A stretch of DNA of 64,000 nt from Moniliophthora roreri (GCA_001466705.2 LATX02000005.1:97724-161723); one strand, 5' to 3'; shown: positions 33,848-45,339, counted from the stretch's first letter. Notes: a model not told the origin generated them from the sequence alone. Numbers and translations: made by a program.

Positions 33848-35106
33848 CTAGCCCCTGTTTACGTTTGAAGTTCCAGCTTCGAATACTACCACTCCATTGA
33901 CATATCTCACCAGTACAAATTGTCTCTCCTCCCCATCTTCGGTGGTTATGGTGAAGGGTTCCCGATTGTCAGTGACACAGATGACGGTGTAGATGGGGGT
34001 TCGTTGGTGAGGTTGGAGAGGGTGGCTGAATCACCATAGTCATCCTCAAAGCCATCAAGAGACAGATGACTTTGGGCAGACCTTGTGATAAAAATTCTCT
34101 CACTGCATCGTAGTTGTGGGCAATGGTCAGAGAGATGATGAGGTTGGAGTGTGTGATAGACTGAACACTCATAGTCCGGACAGTCCTGTGTATTGTGACC
34201 TCGTTTATGGCACCAATTGCATCTAGGAAATCTGTCATGGATACCTGATTGGTTGGAGAGGATGACGTTGCATTTTCGGTTTCGGTTGTTTCTTCTTTGG
34301 CATTGTTTTCGAGGTTGTTCGGGGGTGGTCAGACGAAGAGTCCAGGTGGAGGTGTCCCAAGGATTCTCCGGAGCGGCCCAGTCTCGGGTGGTCCAGGTGT
34401 TCTCTGGATCGTTGTTTGCTGGGATTGTATATGGAATACAGGGGGGCAGGGTAGGGGTTCTATTGAGTTGGGCTCTGGTGGCGATGGAGATGTCCTCAAC
34501 CTCTGGGCTGAATTGGACTCTGAGTCGGATATGTTGGGGGATGGGTTCTGGGGGTGCTGAGACTCTTGTTGAGGGGGAGGGGTTTGGGGAAGGTCTGGGC
34601 TCGGGACTCGGAGATGGTTCTGGTTGATTGAACCTGTCTGTATTGAAACAGTCGATGGGGATCAGTGGAGCTGATGCGGGTCTGGAGTTCTCAACGAACT
34701 CATAGTCCTCAAAGGCCTTGGTGGGAGGTCTAGAAGGATATTCCAGTCCACCTGTGGGAGATGTCTCTCCCCTGGGGGTGGTGGAGTGATCTAGTTGGGG
34801 TGAAAGGTAAGGGGAAAAGATGGTGGGGGCACAAATCATGAGTACTGTCAGTTGTCCTGGGATCATAAATCCTGATGCTGTGATATCGATGGCAATCCTG
34901 TTAAGTTGTAGGTTCGCAGCAGTCATCAAACTGTCAAAATGTTGGTGTTGGCGTTGGACGAACTGATAATCACCAATGAGGTGATCAACGAGGGGGACGT
35001 TTCTGGCTGCTTGGATGATTCTTTCTCTATAAGCGGTGTTATTGAGAAGGTAGAGGAGTTGGGGAGCGGAGGGGTGAAGGTTGTTGTAGGTGTAGGATTG
35101 AGACAT
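33848..35106 (-). CDS. Element 5 aORF: 386-residue Pro-rich protein with double zinc knuckle
   Basis: This is the most complete copy of the extra 3' ORF. The main frame is 35,106–33,946, from MSQSYTYNNLHPSAPQLLYL. The N-terminal 120 residues share layout and scattered identities with elements 2, 3 and 6 (for example GFMIPGQLTV against HIGLVGPVTV). A Pro-rich middle (PSPSPEPRPSPNPSPS) follows. The first knuckle is CNWCHKRGHNTQDC; the second, CSVYHTLQPHHLSDHC, has Tyr for its second Cys. The overlapping frame of pol runs on to 34,926, so the ATG lies inside the end of pol. A second frame from about 33,990 to 33,850 reads TVICVTDNREPFTITTEDG and RQFVLVRYVNGVVVFEAG, which looks like the true C-terminus reached by a frameshift. 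No transmembrane segment is seen. The function is unknown; nucleic-acid binding is inferred. Confidence 0.7.
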
Positions 35107-36700
35107 TGTGAAGCTTTGGTGAGGATCTGCCTGATTTTGTTGGCCTTTTTATAGTCTGCTAAGGTCTCTTGAGCATGTTCAAAGTCTTCTTCCCATAGCC
35201 ACTTGTTCTCCGCTGAGGGGTATTCTTTTCAGGAAACCAGAAATCTTTGAGGTTTCCTTTTTGGAGAGTGTCCAATAATCGCTTCTATTTCGTGTTCTTC
35301 CTGTCCTTCTATCAGATCAGGTGGAGGTTTTAGGAAGTTCTTTCCATGGACCTCGTTTTGCTTGTATAGGGATAGGAGGGATGCGTGAAACACGGGGTGT
35401 ACTTTCCATTGTTCCGGTAGTTTTAGTTTGTATGTCACTGGTTCTAATACCGCTTCTATTTTGAAGGGTCCTTCTCTTTTTGGTGCTAGCTTCTTTGATG
35501 GATATCTGAAGTTGAGGTTCTTGCCTTCTAGCCAGACTTTCTGTCCTACTGTGAATAGTGTGAAGGTGCATTTGGTCGTCCCTTCCATTCTTCTTCTTGC
35601 TAGCTCCATAAGGGAATATGTTTCTTCTCGAAGTTTCTTTAGTTCCAATAGTCTGGTTTCTACAGACGGAATTGTCATTTTTGTGAATACTGTGGGAAGC
35701 GGTCTAGAGTTGTATCCCATCATGAGGTAGAATGGGGATTTCTTTATCATGGAGTGTGTTCTGTTGTTATGTGTGAATTTGGCGAAGGAGAGGGATTCTG
35801 TCCATTTGTCTTGTTGTCTGGAACAGAATATTCGAAGGAAGACTTCTAGTTCCTGGTTGACCCTTTCAGATTCTCCATCCATTTGTGGGTAAAATGCAGT
35901 ACTCATCATATGCTTTACTCCTAATTGCTTTTCCAATTCTTGGAAGACCCTTGCGGCAAACTGAGGATCTCTGTCTGAGATGATCTTGTTTGGTAACCTG
36001 AATCATTTGTATATGTTATTGAGGAGTAATGTTGCTGTTTGTTTGGCATCTATGGTTTTGTTACATAGTGTGAAAATTACCCCCTTTGTAGAGGAGTGGT
36101 CCACCATGACTAAAATAGAGTCATATCCCCCTGATTCTGGTAGGTCTGTGATTAAATCCATAGTAATTTTTGAGAATGGTAATGCATCTTTGTCTCCTTC
36201 TATTGGTAGTAATGGTGCCTTTGTTGGGTGTGTGATAATTTTGCTTTCTTGACATCTTGCACAACTGTCTACAAACATCTTGACAAATTTAGCCATTCCT
36301 GGCCACCAATATTCTTGGGAAACTTGTTCTAGTGTATTGAATTGACCTGGGTGTCCTATTCCTTTTGCCTTGTGGATAGTTTTTACGATATCTCTTCAGA
36401 GATTTCCTTTGTTTGGGACATAACATTGGTTTTTGTAGAAGAGAAGGCCTTCTCTAATGGTCCAGTCTTCTAGTGCTGATTTGATCAGTGGTGGTCCTTC
36501 TTTTAGAATCATCCTCATTGCATTGTTGTATAGAGTTTCTCCTTTTAGGTTTTCTATTATATCATTTTGTAATTTGATGTCCATTGCTCTTAAAAAGAAC
36601 TTATCTGGTAGCATGACAATGTCATCATTATCGTTTTCATTGTTGTCGATATGGTCTGGCCTTTTGGACAGGGTGTCTGATTGTGTCATTTTTGAACCTG
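34926..36700 (-). pseudogene. Element 5 integrase and chromodomain
   Basis: Read leftward: acidic tether with DNNENDNDDIVMLPDKFF; HHCC finger (IHKAKGIGHPGQFN, CARCQESK); core with MDLITDLPESGGYDSILVMV, a TGA after LLNNIYK where sister copies have Arg or His, SDRDPQFAARVF and DGESERVNQELEVFL. The D, D and E are present. The GPY/F module is VWLEGKNLNFRYPSKKLA with EGPFKIEAVLEPVTYKL. The chromodomain is HEIEAIIGHSPKRKPQRFLV, a TGA, then KEYPSAENKWLWEEDFEHAQ. The frame stays open after the chromodomain to 34,926, overlapping the aORF by about 180 nt. Confidence 0.88.
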
Positions 36701-38103
36701 CTATATGGATTAATTGAAGGTCGAATTGGGATAAGAATAAACTCCATCAAGCCTGCCATTGGTTCAATTTTTGTGCCATTTTGAAGAACATAAGGTTTTT
36801 GTGATCTGACAAGACAGTGATCGGGTGTTTTCCTCCCATAAGGTAATGTCGCCAGGATTCTAGGGCTCTGACGATACTGAAAAGTTCTCTGTCGTAAATT
36901 TTGTAATTTCTTTCTGTCAGTATAAGAGAGTGTGAAATATAGCTGCAAGGATGCCATTCTCCATTGGTTTCTTGTTGTCTGAGGACTGCTCCGGTGGCCC
37001 ATTTAGATGTGTCACATTCTATCAGGAAGGGTTTTTCAGTATCTGGCATTATTAGCACTGGTTCGGAGAGGAACTTCCATTTCAATGCGTCAAATGCTAC
37101 TTGGCATTCTTTGGTCCATTCAAATTTCGTATCTTTCTTTGTGAGGTTGTTGAGTGGTCTGGCAAGTTCCAAGAAGCGTCCAATGAATTTTTGATAGAAG
37201 CTTCCAAATCCTAAGAAGGATTGGACTCCCCTGACCATTGTGGGTGGTTTTCAATCTTGTATTCCTGCCAGTTTTACTGGGTCCATTCCAATATATCCAG
37301 GTCTGATGATCATGCCAAGGAAGTCTATTTCTGTAACGTTGAACCTGCATTTCTCAGGTTTTAGGAATAAATTGTGGAGTCGAAGGTGTTCTAGAACTTT
37401 GACAGTCCGTTTCTGATGCGTTTTCAGGTCCGGGGAAAATATCAGAATGTTGTCCATATAGATGACTATCCATCCCTCTTCAATATAATCAGCGAAGATG
37501 TCATCCATAAATGATTGGAACGTAGCTAGGGAATTGGATAGTCTAAAGAACATCACCATTGGTTCGAAGAGTTCTTTATTTGTTTTAAAAGCCGCCTTCC
37601 ATTGATCTCCATCTTTGATTCTGATGTTATTGTAGCCATTTCGTAAGTCCAATTTGGTGAAGTACTGTGCTCCCTTAAGTTTGTTGATGAGATTGGATAT
37701 GAGCAGTAAAGGATAAGCGTTTTTGATTGTTCTCTTGTTGAGTTCTCAGTAGTCTTGACATGGTCTGAAGGCGCTTTTTTCCTTTTTGGATACAAAGAAG
37801 AAGGGTGAAGCCATTGGTGATTTCGAAGGTCAGATGTAGCCTTTGCGGAGATTATCAGTAAGAAATTCGTTCTGGAGTTGTTGTTCAATTGGAGATAACG
37901 GGTACACCTTGCAATTCAGTGTTTCCATTCTGGGTTTAAGGTTGATAGCGTGATCATAGGGTCTCGACTCAGGAAACCTTTCTGATGTGTGCTTCTCAAA
38001 TTGCCATTTATATTCTATGAGATAGTCGGGGATTAGTTCTTCTATGGGTTTCTTCTCCTGTCTTTTGATTATGTTCTAGCATTTGAGAGACCGAAGTTTT
38101 GGC
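36640..38103 (-). pseudogene. Element 5 reverse transcriptase and RNase H
   Basis: The RT start is decayed around 37,660–38,100. From 37,652 it reads [31 protein letters not shown] and YMDNILIFS. The second Asp of the YMDD box is Asn, which should abolish polymerisation. [16 protein letters not shown] follows. After a frameshift near 37,245 RNase H reads [46 protein letters not shown], a TGA within QA*WSLF, and HIAGSKMTQSDTLS. Confidence 0.85.
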
Positions 38104-38604
38104 TCATATAAGAACTTCTGCAGGCATGTGATCTAGTATCCCTTTAAAACGTTTGATGTTAAGTTTTCTTCGAGGTGGAATTTCGATTTTTCCGTGTTTC
38201 CAATTGATCTGTGGGTTATAATGACATAACCACAGCATTCCGAGAATGATTTGTTCACCTCCCAACCTGGATACCATAAGGTCTTCTGTCATTTTTCGGT
38301 TCCCAATAAAGAAAGTTACTCGGGCCATGTGTGTTACATAGGCCAAAGTATTGAGGGTTCCGTCTATGTTGAGAACCTTAACCCTTTTTTCTAGTTTGAT
38401 TAAGGGAAGACGTAACTTTCTAGCCGTGACTTGGCTGATAAAATTTCCTTCTGCTCCTGAGTCTAGAAGTGCTAATTTTTCGATGATTTGATCTCTAGTA
38501 TAGAGTGCCAGCAGAATACGCATAGAATTTCGTTCCATCGCAGCTGATAGAGTTACACTAGAGATACGAATTGGCGGGGGAGACGTCGAGCTCAACCGCC
38601 GCAC
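38104..38604 (-). pseudogene. Element 5 aspartic protease
   Basis: The open frame contains the retropepsin active site LALLDSGAEGNFIS near residue 43, a second conserved block GEQIILGMLWL, and HYNPQINWKHGKIEIP leading to RT. DSG at the active site is an accepted variant of DTG. It is contiguous with the gag zinc knuckle upstream, and the frame is interrupted by a stop at 38,103 before RT. Confidence 0.82.
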
Positions 38605-39993
38605 TAAAAACCCCCTCCTTCCATAAGGTCCAAGATCTGGGTTTGTTCTTCTTCAGAGAAATCTCAGTAAATAGCATGGATTTTATGATATGCATCTTTG
38701 GGAGTATTTTTCTTTGGATTCTCCTTTTTGGGTTCATTCTTCGGCTTTTCTAGACAATTCTTCACAATATGTTCTGGTTTGCTACATTTATAGCATAACC
38801 CTTTTTGTCTATACTCCTGTGCTTCTTCATTGGAAATTCAGTTTACCTTTGTTTCGGTTTTAGGGGTCTTCTTCGTCCTTTCTCCTCCAGTGATGGCCAT
38901 CATGGTAAGCCAAGCATTGTTGTACTTTCTGGCTCTATTGTACCATCCTTCTATTGTATTGGGTTGGTCTGGTTGGAGAAGGCATGATTTGAGAAGGGCG
39001 GGATGAAGTCCTGCAAGGAAATGATCGATAAGGGCTTTGTCATCATATTCAGAATCAATAGCGAGAAGGTGGAAATCGGTGATATATTCGTCCACATGTT
39101 TCTTGTTTTGTTTAAGAAGTTTCATTTTGAGTCGTGCGTTGGTTCCAATATCTAGGGGTCAGAAAGCCTTTTTGAAATCTTCAAGGAATTCTTCCCATGT
39201 CATGACATGGATTTGATCTTCAGGTTTAGTATTGGAGGGTTCCGCTTCCTTCTCCTTAAGGTTTTTCTTGTATTCATCGGTTTTTGCCTTCATCCATTGT
39301 GCCGCATGTCCATCTTTCATATAGGACAGGGTAAATAGAATCTTGTCTTTGTCGTTTGGATATAGGGTGTCGTTAGCCATGAGGTACAAGTCCACCTCAG
39401 TGAGGAAGGTACTGGCCTTGGCCAGACTTCCATCGTAGCTATTTGGAACTGCTACTTTGTTTTCTTTCTTCTTTTCGTTCATTTGGAGGGACCTCAATGC
39501 AGTAATTAAATCCTCTAAGGATGTTCCCATATGCTGGGTAGTCATTTGATCTGATGGTGGAGGTAAAGAAGATGATGTGATTGAGATCGGGGTTTCCACT
39601 CTGTCAGTTTCTAATTGCCTGTTCAAAGACAACGGCAAACTCGGGGTTCCTAAGGGTTGGGTCTGTGTTACTGTTTCTGTATTCGGGGAGCTCATCTGTT
39701 CCTGAGAATGATCCTGCAACTGTTGGGAAGAGGTTCGGGTCAATGTTCTCCTTTTGTCTTCTGATATGTCAAAGCCTGTCTTGAAGTCGATCGTTTGTCT
39801 GGTCCTGGACCTGGTTCTGGGGGTTCTGGTTGTTCGTAGTGTGATTTCTTCTCTTGCCTCCTCTTGGGCAGGTAATTCTAGTCGTTGGATTCTCTGCTCG
39901 AATGTGAGTTCGGCTTCTGGGGTAACAAGAAGGAAAGTTCTCCTTTGTTGTTCTCGTTCTGCTATTTCTGGATCCTCAGCAACGCTTCACTGA
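38605..39993 (-). pseudogene. Element 5 gag with zinc knuckle
   Basis: The frame is open from about 39,990 (VAEDPEIAEREQQRRTFLL) with no clear ATG; the best candidate start lies upstream of a TGA at about 39,990. Residues then include SLEDLITALRSLQMNEK and the capsid block VDLYLMANDTLYPNDKDKIL. After a stop at 39,159 it continues KMKLLKQNKKHVDEYITDFH and HFLAGLHPALLKSCLLQ, then after another stop the CCHC knuckle CYKCSKPEHIVKNC near 38,780. It ends in an acidic segment EEEQTQILDLMEGGGF just before protease. Confidence 0.82.
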
Positions 39994-40049
39994 TGTCTAG
40001 ATGTGGTGTCGTTCCTTGGATGCCTGAACCTAGAAAGGTCAGCAAGATT

Positions 40050-40061
40050 AGCTTGACCTAA
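40050..40061 (-). other. Putative self-priming primer binding site of element 5
   Basis: On the minus strand, two bases (TT) after the LTR end comes AGGTCAAGCT (plus positions 40,050–40,059). This is the exact complement of AGCTTGACCT inside the LTR at 40,201–40,210, which lies about 33 nt downstream of the TATA box GTATAAATA (40,236–40,244). Element 2 has the same 2-nt spacing and the same sequence. Confidence 0.6.
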
Positions 40062-40444
40062 TGTTATGTGAGTCCTTCGCTGTCAACACTAAGTTCAAGT
40101 TTGAAGTTTGATATTGGTTTCTGAAGTCAATTGCTTGGACTAAATTGACTTAGAATAGAAGATCAAGGAGCGAAGAACAAGGTTTTGATAAACTTTAACC
40201 AGGTCAAGCTAGAGAAGCTTGTCTACTGGTCAATGTATTTATACATGGACTTCTAACTATGACTAATACTCAGAACTATATATTTAGCTACTATGAGTAA
40301 TCAAAGTGAGTCCTGACTAAGGAGAAGAATGGAATAGAAGGATTTGTAAAGAAAAAGAACTTATAGGCTAAGCAAGAAAACGAGAAATGGAATAAAAGTA
40401 CATTAGACGCCCAATAAGTCCTCAGAGTCCTCGTGATTGTAACA
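40062..40444 (-). repeat. 5' LTR of element 5 (383 bp)
   Basis: On the plus strand it begins TGTTATGTGAGTCCTTCGCT and ends CCTCGTGATTGTAACA, followed by AATGA. In the sense direction it contains the TATA box GTATAAATA and AGCTTGACCTGG. Confidence 0.95.
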
Positions 40445-40449
40445 AATGA

Positions 40450-41150
40450 AGGATTGTGGATAATTAAGTGGATTGTCTTTGCCATATAGGTAATCACAAT
40501 GCATGAACACTTCATGCTTCCCAAGACAGGGTGCATAGATGTCATTGCAATTTGGAGATGTAACAAAATAACTGCTGCTATCAAGGATTGCTCCAACCCT
40601 GCCATCTACTGCATGGTATTCCTTTTCTGAGGGTTACCTGTGAGTACCAAGGGTGTACACTAGATGGACACATGCCAAACATACCTATCTGTGCATTGTC
40701 AACAGTGGAACATCTAGCCTGATCCCTCTCTGATCCCATTCTGATTTTCTTGGCTGTGAGTTTTCCAAATGTGTGAGCTGTTGAAAATGTTGATGAGAAC
40801 CTGAGACATACACACAGGAAAGACTGCAGCAGCTGTTTTGAACTGACCACAGGTCAAGTTCAGATGGGTGAATCTGATTGTAGTTGGATTCAAGCCAGGA
40901 GTTATGGCTACAAGCTCAAACCTCCCACTTTTGCAGCCTTTCCTGTGCTTTGGATGACTTTGAACATACTGGAGATCTAAATCTGAACTGATTGTGAGTA
41001 CAGGGTCCATGAGGGTATTGATTTTAACTTACCAGTTATTTCTTCAAAATCCTGCACTCCTGGACCAGCCTTGAAGGAGTATGAGGAAGAGAAGTAGAGG
41101 AGCAAAGTGAGATATGATTGTTGTGATAACGAGAGATCAATGACTCAGTG
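40450..41150 (-). pseudogene. Gene X, 5' part, split from the rest by element 5
   Basis: An exon ending VQDFEEIT (near 41,033) is joined by a 56-nt GT–AG intron (40,977–41,032) to DLQYVQSHPKHRKGCKSGRF, then VAITPGLNPTTIRFTHLNLT. After a frame change, probably a second intron near 40,800, comes GRVGAILDSSSYFVTSPN, IYAPCLGKHEVFMHCDYLYG and NPLNYPQSFI, ending at the AATGA duplication. The reading continues on the far side of element 5 at 33,459. No upstream exons could be supported beyond about 41,150. Confidence 0.5.
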
Positions 41151-42814
41151 CTTATGCAATTTTCAAGTCTGACAGACTCTGACCTGAGTGCTGGCAGACT
41201 TTAAAACAGACTTTCTTAAAGCATCACATGACACAATGTGTCTGCCATTGTTTCCCATTTGCCATCATCTCATCCTCCTCCTTGATATCTGTTCCTCCTT
41301 CTTTTGGCTGCTCCACTACAAGGTATGCAACAATTTTTATTTCTATTTACCCTTCCTACAATTCTACTTCTTCTAGGTTCCACATATGGATGGAAGATGG
41401 ATTATTGAGAGATAGCATGTGGGACTCAGAGGTATGTGAACAATCATAGTCTATACAATAAGTACTCACTCTTCATTCATCTACTCTAGCTGGGCATAGA
41501 ATATGAGCTAGCTTGCAGCTGCTTATACTTTGACAACTTGTAGTCATCTGACTCAAGTCATGGACTGCCTTTCCAAAGCTTCCCATTACAATGCATGTCA
41601 AGGATCAGCTCCTGCAGAATATCTCTGCAAGAGACAGTATGTGTACATTTCACATCATTACCCAATCTCACATGTTTATTCCAGGATAGTGGCCTCATTC
41701 TGAGCTGGCTTGCAGCTGCTTAGTTCTAACATCAGATGACTTGTAGTCATCTGCATGGCATGGGTTCATTTGAGCTGGCTTGTAGTTGCTCTAGCATCTT
41801 CACAGCTGTGTTTGGGGTGATGAGGCTTGTCATTCACCAACATCAATACTGGATCTTGTTCCACTGAGCTCATGGTGTACAGTCACTGGATTATATGTTT
41901 CACATACCTTACACACTCCTCACTTTGTGTACCCTCTATGCTTCTTGCTTTGCATACCCTCCACACTTCTCACTTTGTGTACCCTTTACATTCCTTCACA
42001 TAGCCTCCATGCTCTCCACTTAGTGTACTCTCCATGCTCCCTGCTTCATGTACCCTTCATGCTCCTTGCTCCATAATACATACTTATGCATCTGCTTTCT
42101 TCCTCTACCAACCTCAGTGATGTTGTCTTTATTATTAGGATTGTGCTCCTTGCCTCTGCTTGATTCATCACTTCTCATCATTTTCATTTCTGACATAGTT
42201 ATTCCCCTATTTTATCTATTCACATATGGCCTTATCCAAACCCAGACACTAGGATTCTTATTTTCCACTGGGTCTTCTATAGATCACAGTCCCATCCATA
42301 TCACAATGTGATAACAGCCCTTTACACATCTTGATCTTTGTGACCACCAAGTTTAATGAGTTTGATAGATGGCTTCAAGTTGTGGTTATTATGTTTTCTA
42401 CTAGTAACCAAATCCAATTCTGACTTAGTATATATAAACCTGACAAAGATCTCTCCCACTAGAGATAAGCTCTTCTTTTTCTTATGGCTGGGACAAAGAA
42501 GTGGCAGGGAAAAGGGAAAGGTGCTACTGGCATATTTCAAGATAAGGATCTTTGTATATTCTACATTTAACTATGCTAATGTGAGCATACAGATGCTGAC
42601 ATTGAAGATGGTGGTTTTGTGCCTCTAAGAAGGAAGCATCTCAATCCTCCACAATGCACCTGTCAGTAGTTCTTGGGGCTCAAAGGAGACAGAATCCTTC
42701 TACTTCATGATCATGTTGAACACTCATCAAGTGTGAAGAGTGAGTATAGAGTTCCAACACAAGATAAACAAGATCTGAGTTGAAAGATCAAGTTCAAAGG
42801 GGTTTGGAGTTTAT
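41151..42814. other. Non-coding DNA with short degenerate repeats
   Basis: Three imperfect copies of GAGCTGGCTTGCAGCTGCTTA lie near 41,503, 41,699 and 41,771, each followed by a CTTGTAGTCATCTG or GTTGCT variant. At 41,906–42,072 is a degenerate minisatellite. Around 42,480–42,630 a short plus frame begins MAGTKKWQGKGKGATG but is broken within 30 residues. No gene is supported. Confidence 0.4.
41906..42072. repeat. Degenerate minisatellite, unit about 27 bp
   Basis: Six or so imperfect units resemble CTCCTCACTTTGTGTACCCT, with variants CTTCTTGCTTTGCATACCCT and CTCCCTGCTTCATGTACCCT. The units have diverged and show no coding potential. Confidence 0.75.
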
Positions 42815-43610
42815 TTGATTATTTATAAGATTTTAGAACACTTTAGAACAATTGAACATGACCTAAGTAGTGTGTTCTGACAGAATTAGGTCCACAGAAG
42901 CAAACCAATGGTCAAGGACTCCTCACAGAATCCAATAATAGGTGAACATGGTGAAAAACAATGCATTCATGAAAGTTATGGTCCATGGGAGCATACCAAT
43001 GGTCAAGGACTCTTAGCAGAGTCCAAGAATGGATGAATGTGTTGCAAGACAATGCATTCATGAGAGTTATGGTCTGTGGGGGCATACCAATGGTCAAGGA
43101 CTCTTAGCAGGGTCTAAGAATGGATAAATGTGGCACAAAACAATGCATTCATGAAAGTTATGGTCCATGGGGGCATACCAATAGTCAAGGACTCTTCACA
43201 GAGTCCAATAATAGATGAATGTGGTGCAGAGCAATACATTTAGAAGAGTTATGGTGCATGGGGGTGTACCAATAGTGTAGGACTCTCAAGCAAGTCAAAC
43301 ACTGGTTGAACACAACCTAAGTAATGTGTTCTGTAAGGTTTTGGTGTGCAGATGCAATCCAATAGCAAAGGACTCCTAATAGACTCCAATACTGAGTGAA
43401 CACAATGTAAAGCACCATGTTCACAAGTGTTTTGGTCCAGTAATGTGAACTGGTGGCAGAGGATTCTCAGATCAATGAAACACTAATGAATGCAACTGAA
43501 GCAATGTGTTTATTCAAGTTTTTGGTGCACTAACACAACCAATGGTGTACAGTTCTCAAAAGAATCCAATGATCAGATGAACATGACCTACTGGAACATG
43601 TTTGCAACAT
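42815..43610. repeat. 91-bp tandem repeat array, about 8–9 units
   Basis: The anchor CCAATGGTCAAGGACTC recurs at 42,905, 42,996, 43,087 and 43,178. Diverged versions follow at about 43,269, 43,359, 43,449 and 43,540, giving a period of 91 bp. Each unit also holds CAATGCATTCATGAAAGTTA and GTCCATGGGGGCATAC. The period is not a multiple of three, so the array is not coding. The central units are most alike and the outer ones degenerate. Confidence 0.88.
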
Positions 43611-45339
43611 TATTGGTTGACTTGAGTGTATTTCACACTAAGGTACAGTAAAATAGAGCTTTTGATTGGGATCTTGGCTTATAGAAGAGACAGCTAGCAA
43701 ATGCCTAGAAGGTGTTGGTAAAGCACTGTTGCAAACTTGCCTGGAACAGCACCAATGCAGATGTCCAGAGCAAGCTGCTATGAAGTGAGGCAAGATGCCA
43801 GCTGCTGCTTGAGCCTTGTAAGTAATGTACATTGCATTATATACAGTCCAGAAAATAGAATAATACCAAAACTCAAAATAATGGGAAAAGATAAGATGTT
43901 ATATGTTTAAGGAATGTGTATGTGTCCAAAAGTCCTGCTACATGTAGAAAATGTCCAATATTGGGAATATTTGTGCAAATGTTGCACAGGACCACTGGTG
44001 CAGTACTGATGTGCAGTCTGCAGCACATTCCTTCTCCTCTAGTTTCCTTCCTCTCTATCTGATTGGTGGTTGTCAATCCTCTATCTGCATTTCAATGAAT
44101 GTGTAATCCCACCAATCTTCTGACATATAGGGTCCTGCTAGGCCTAGATGGTGGCTCTGCAGAGATACTCATAATTATAGCCTAGCTTGTAATCCTTGAA
44201 TGCTCAATGCATAGGTTGGTCAACTGGATATAGGTTCCAATAACCATGTATATAGGTCTTCTGAAGTATTCAATGCTATTCCACATAATGATAATGTCTC
44301 AATAGTGTGTTATAATGCTTGTAATTGCTTTTGCAACCAGTCTGGTGCATTCAGATTGTAGATTCCACTGATATCTATTCCTTTATTAGATTAGAATTGG
44401 TGGTTTCTGGCCTGCTTACAACCAAGGTCCTTCACAACAACACTTCACTGCAATGTAGTGGACTAGTATAGTCTACTAAGCCTCAACTAAGTTGTTTCAC
44501 AGTGCTATCTGAGAGACTGATTGGTTCATTGACAACTAGTGCTTAAGCTGTGTGTATACACAGGTCTGTATTCTGCACTAATTTAGGAATTAGACATGCA
44601 AATGCACTGCTACATGTCTGTGCCAAAAATAGGGCACATTAATGTTCAGCCAGCTCCTTGTTAAAATGTGCATTCTGGTACCTGCCAGGCTGTGCTGCAA
44701 GACAACAGTATATGCCATTCTCTGAGTTTTAATAGTTTGTCTTACACATCTGTTGAAGCTAATGATTCCAGTTCACACATTATGTCTGATAATGTCCCCA
44801 GTCATAACCCACCATGCACTAGGACACCAAGCCAGCCTCTAGTTCCACACACTGTAGTTGACCACCTGGAACCTCCTTCTAGGCAGTCATGGCACAATCA
44901 AGGTGCCTAGAAGCCTGAAGAACAAGACACTTTGAGAGGCCATCAATCTTCCAGAAGCTTGTGATTCTTAACAACATGTCAATCTTTGTGTTCAAGAAGG
45001 CAGTCTTGTTCACATTCTGCACAACTTCCACTCTGTAAGTCACAACCTTACAATCCCTTGACTGGCCTTTAACTTGCCCCCAGATGATGATAGTGATGAG
45101 GATAATCCCTTTTCCTTTGAACCTACTGGTCTAGACAACACTTTGGCACCAGCTTAGCTTACACCAGTGTTACACCAGCCAGGAAGTTGCAGTTGCAGTT
45201 GAGGCTATGCCAATGTGCATTTTGCAAACAAATCTCCAGGCAAGGAATTTGAGTGGGATGATACCTCAAATGACAGCACAGATGAGAGCAATGTCTTGGC
45301 AACTCCTACTCCTCATGCATGTACTAGAAATAGTAAGTC
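43611..45339. other. Unassigned DNA; partly an inverted relative of the right window end
   Basis: The segment at about 44,340–44,530 (CCACTGATATCTATTCC, CAAGGTCCTTCACA, ATGTAGTGGACTAGTATAGTCTA) is matched in reverse complement at about 63,120–63,310, so it is part of a dispersed repeat. A plus frame at 44,668–44,910 and an acidic stretch near 45,070 (LPPDDDSDEDNPFSFEPTGL) look like protein remnants, but no family is recognised. The N at 45,340 ends the contig. Confidence 0.4.

Larger units (their letters stand above)
33465..40444 (-). mobile_element. Ty3/gypsy element 5, nearly complete chromodomain element, 6,980 bp
   Basis: Two 383-bp LTRs (33,465–33,847 and 40,062–40,444) differ at about five positions, all transitions. 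The 5-bp duplication AATGA flanks the element (33,460–33,464 and 40,445–40,449). In the minus-strand sense the order is LTR, primer site, gag, protease, RT, RNase H, integrase, chromodomain, aORF, LTR. It is the youngest-looking and best-preserved element in the window. Stops (mostly TGA) and frameshifts still break pol. It is inserted in gene X. Confidence 0.95.

Noticed and set aside
34217..34627. Open plus-strand frame of 136 residues rich in Gly and Val
   Set aside because: It is antisense to the Pro-rich part of the element 5 aORF, whose composition creates the opposite frame. No start context or homologous frame in other copies supports it.
42905..43540. CRISPR-like regular spacing
   Set aside because: The 91-bp units are continuous tandem repeats with no spacers, in eukaryotic DNA with introns.
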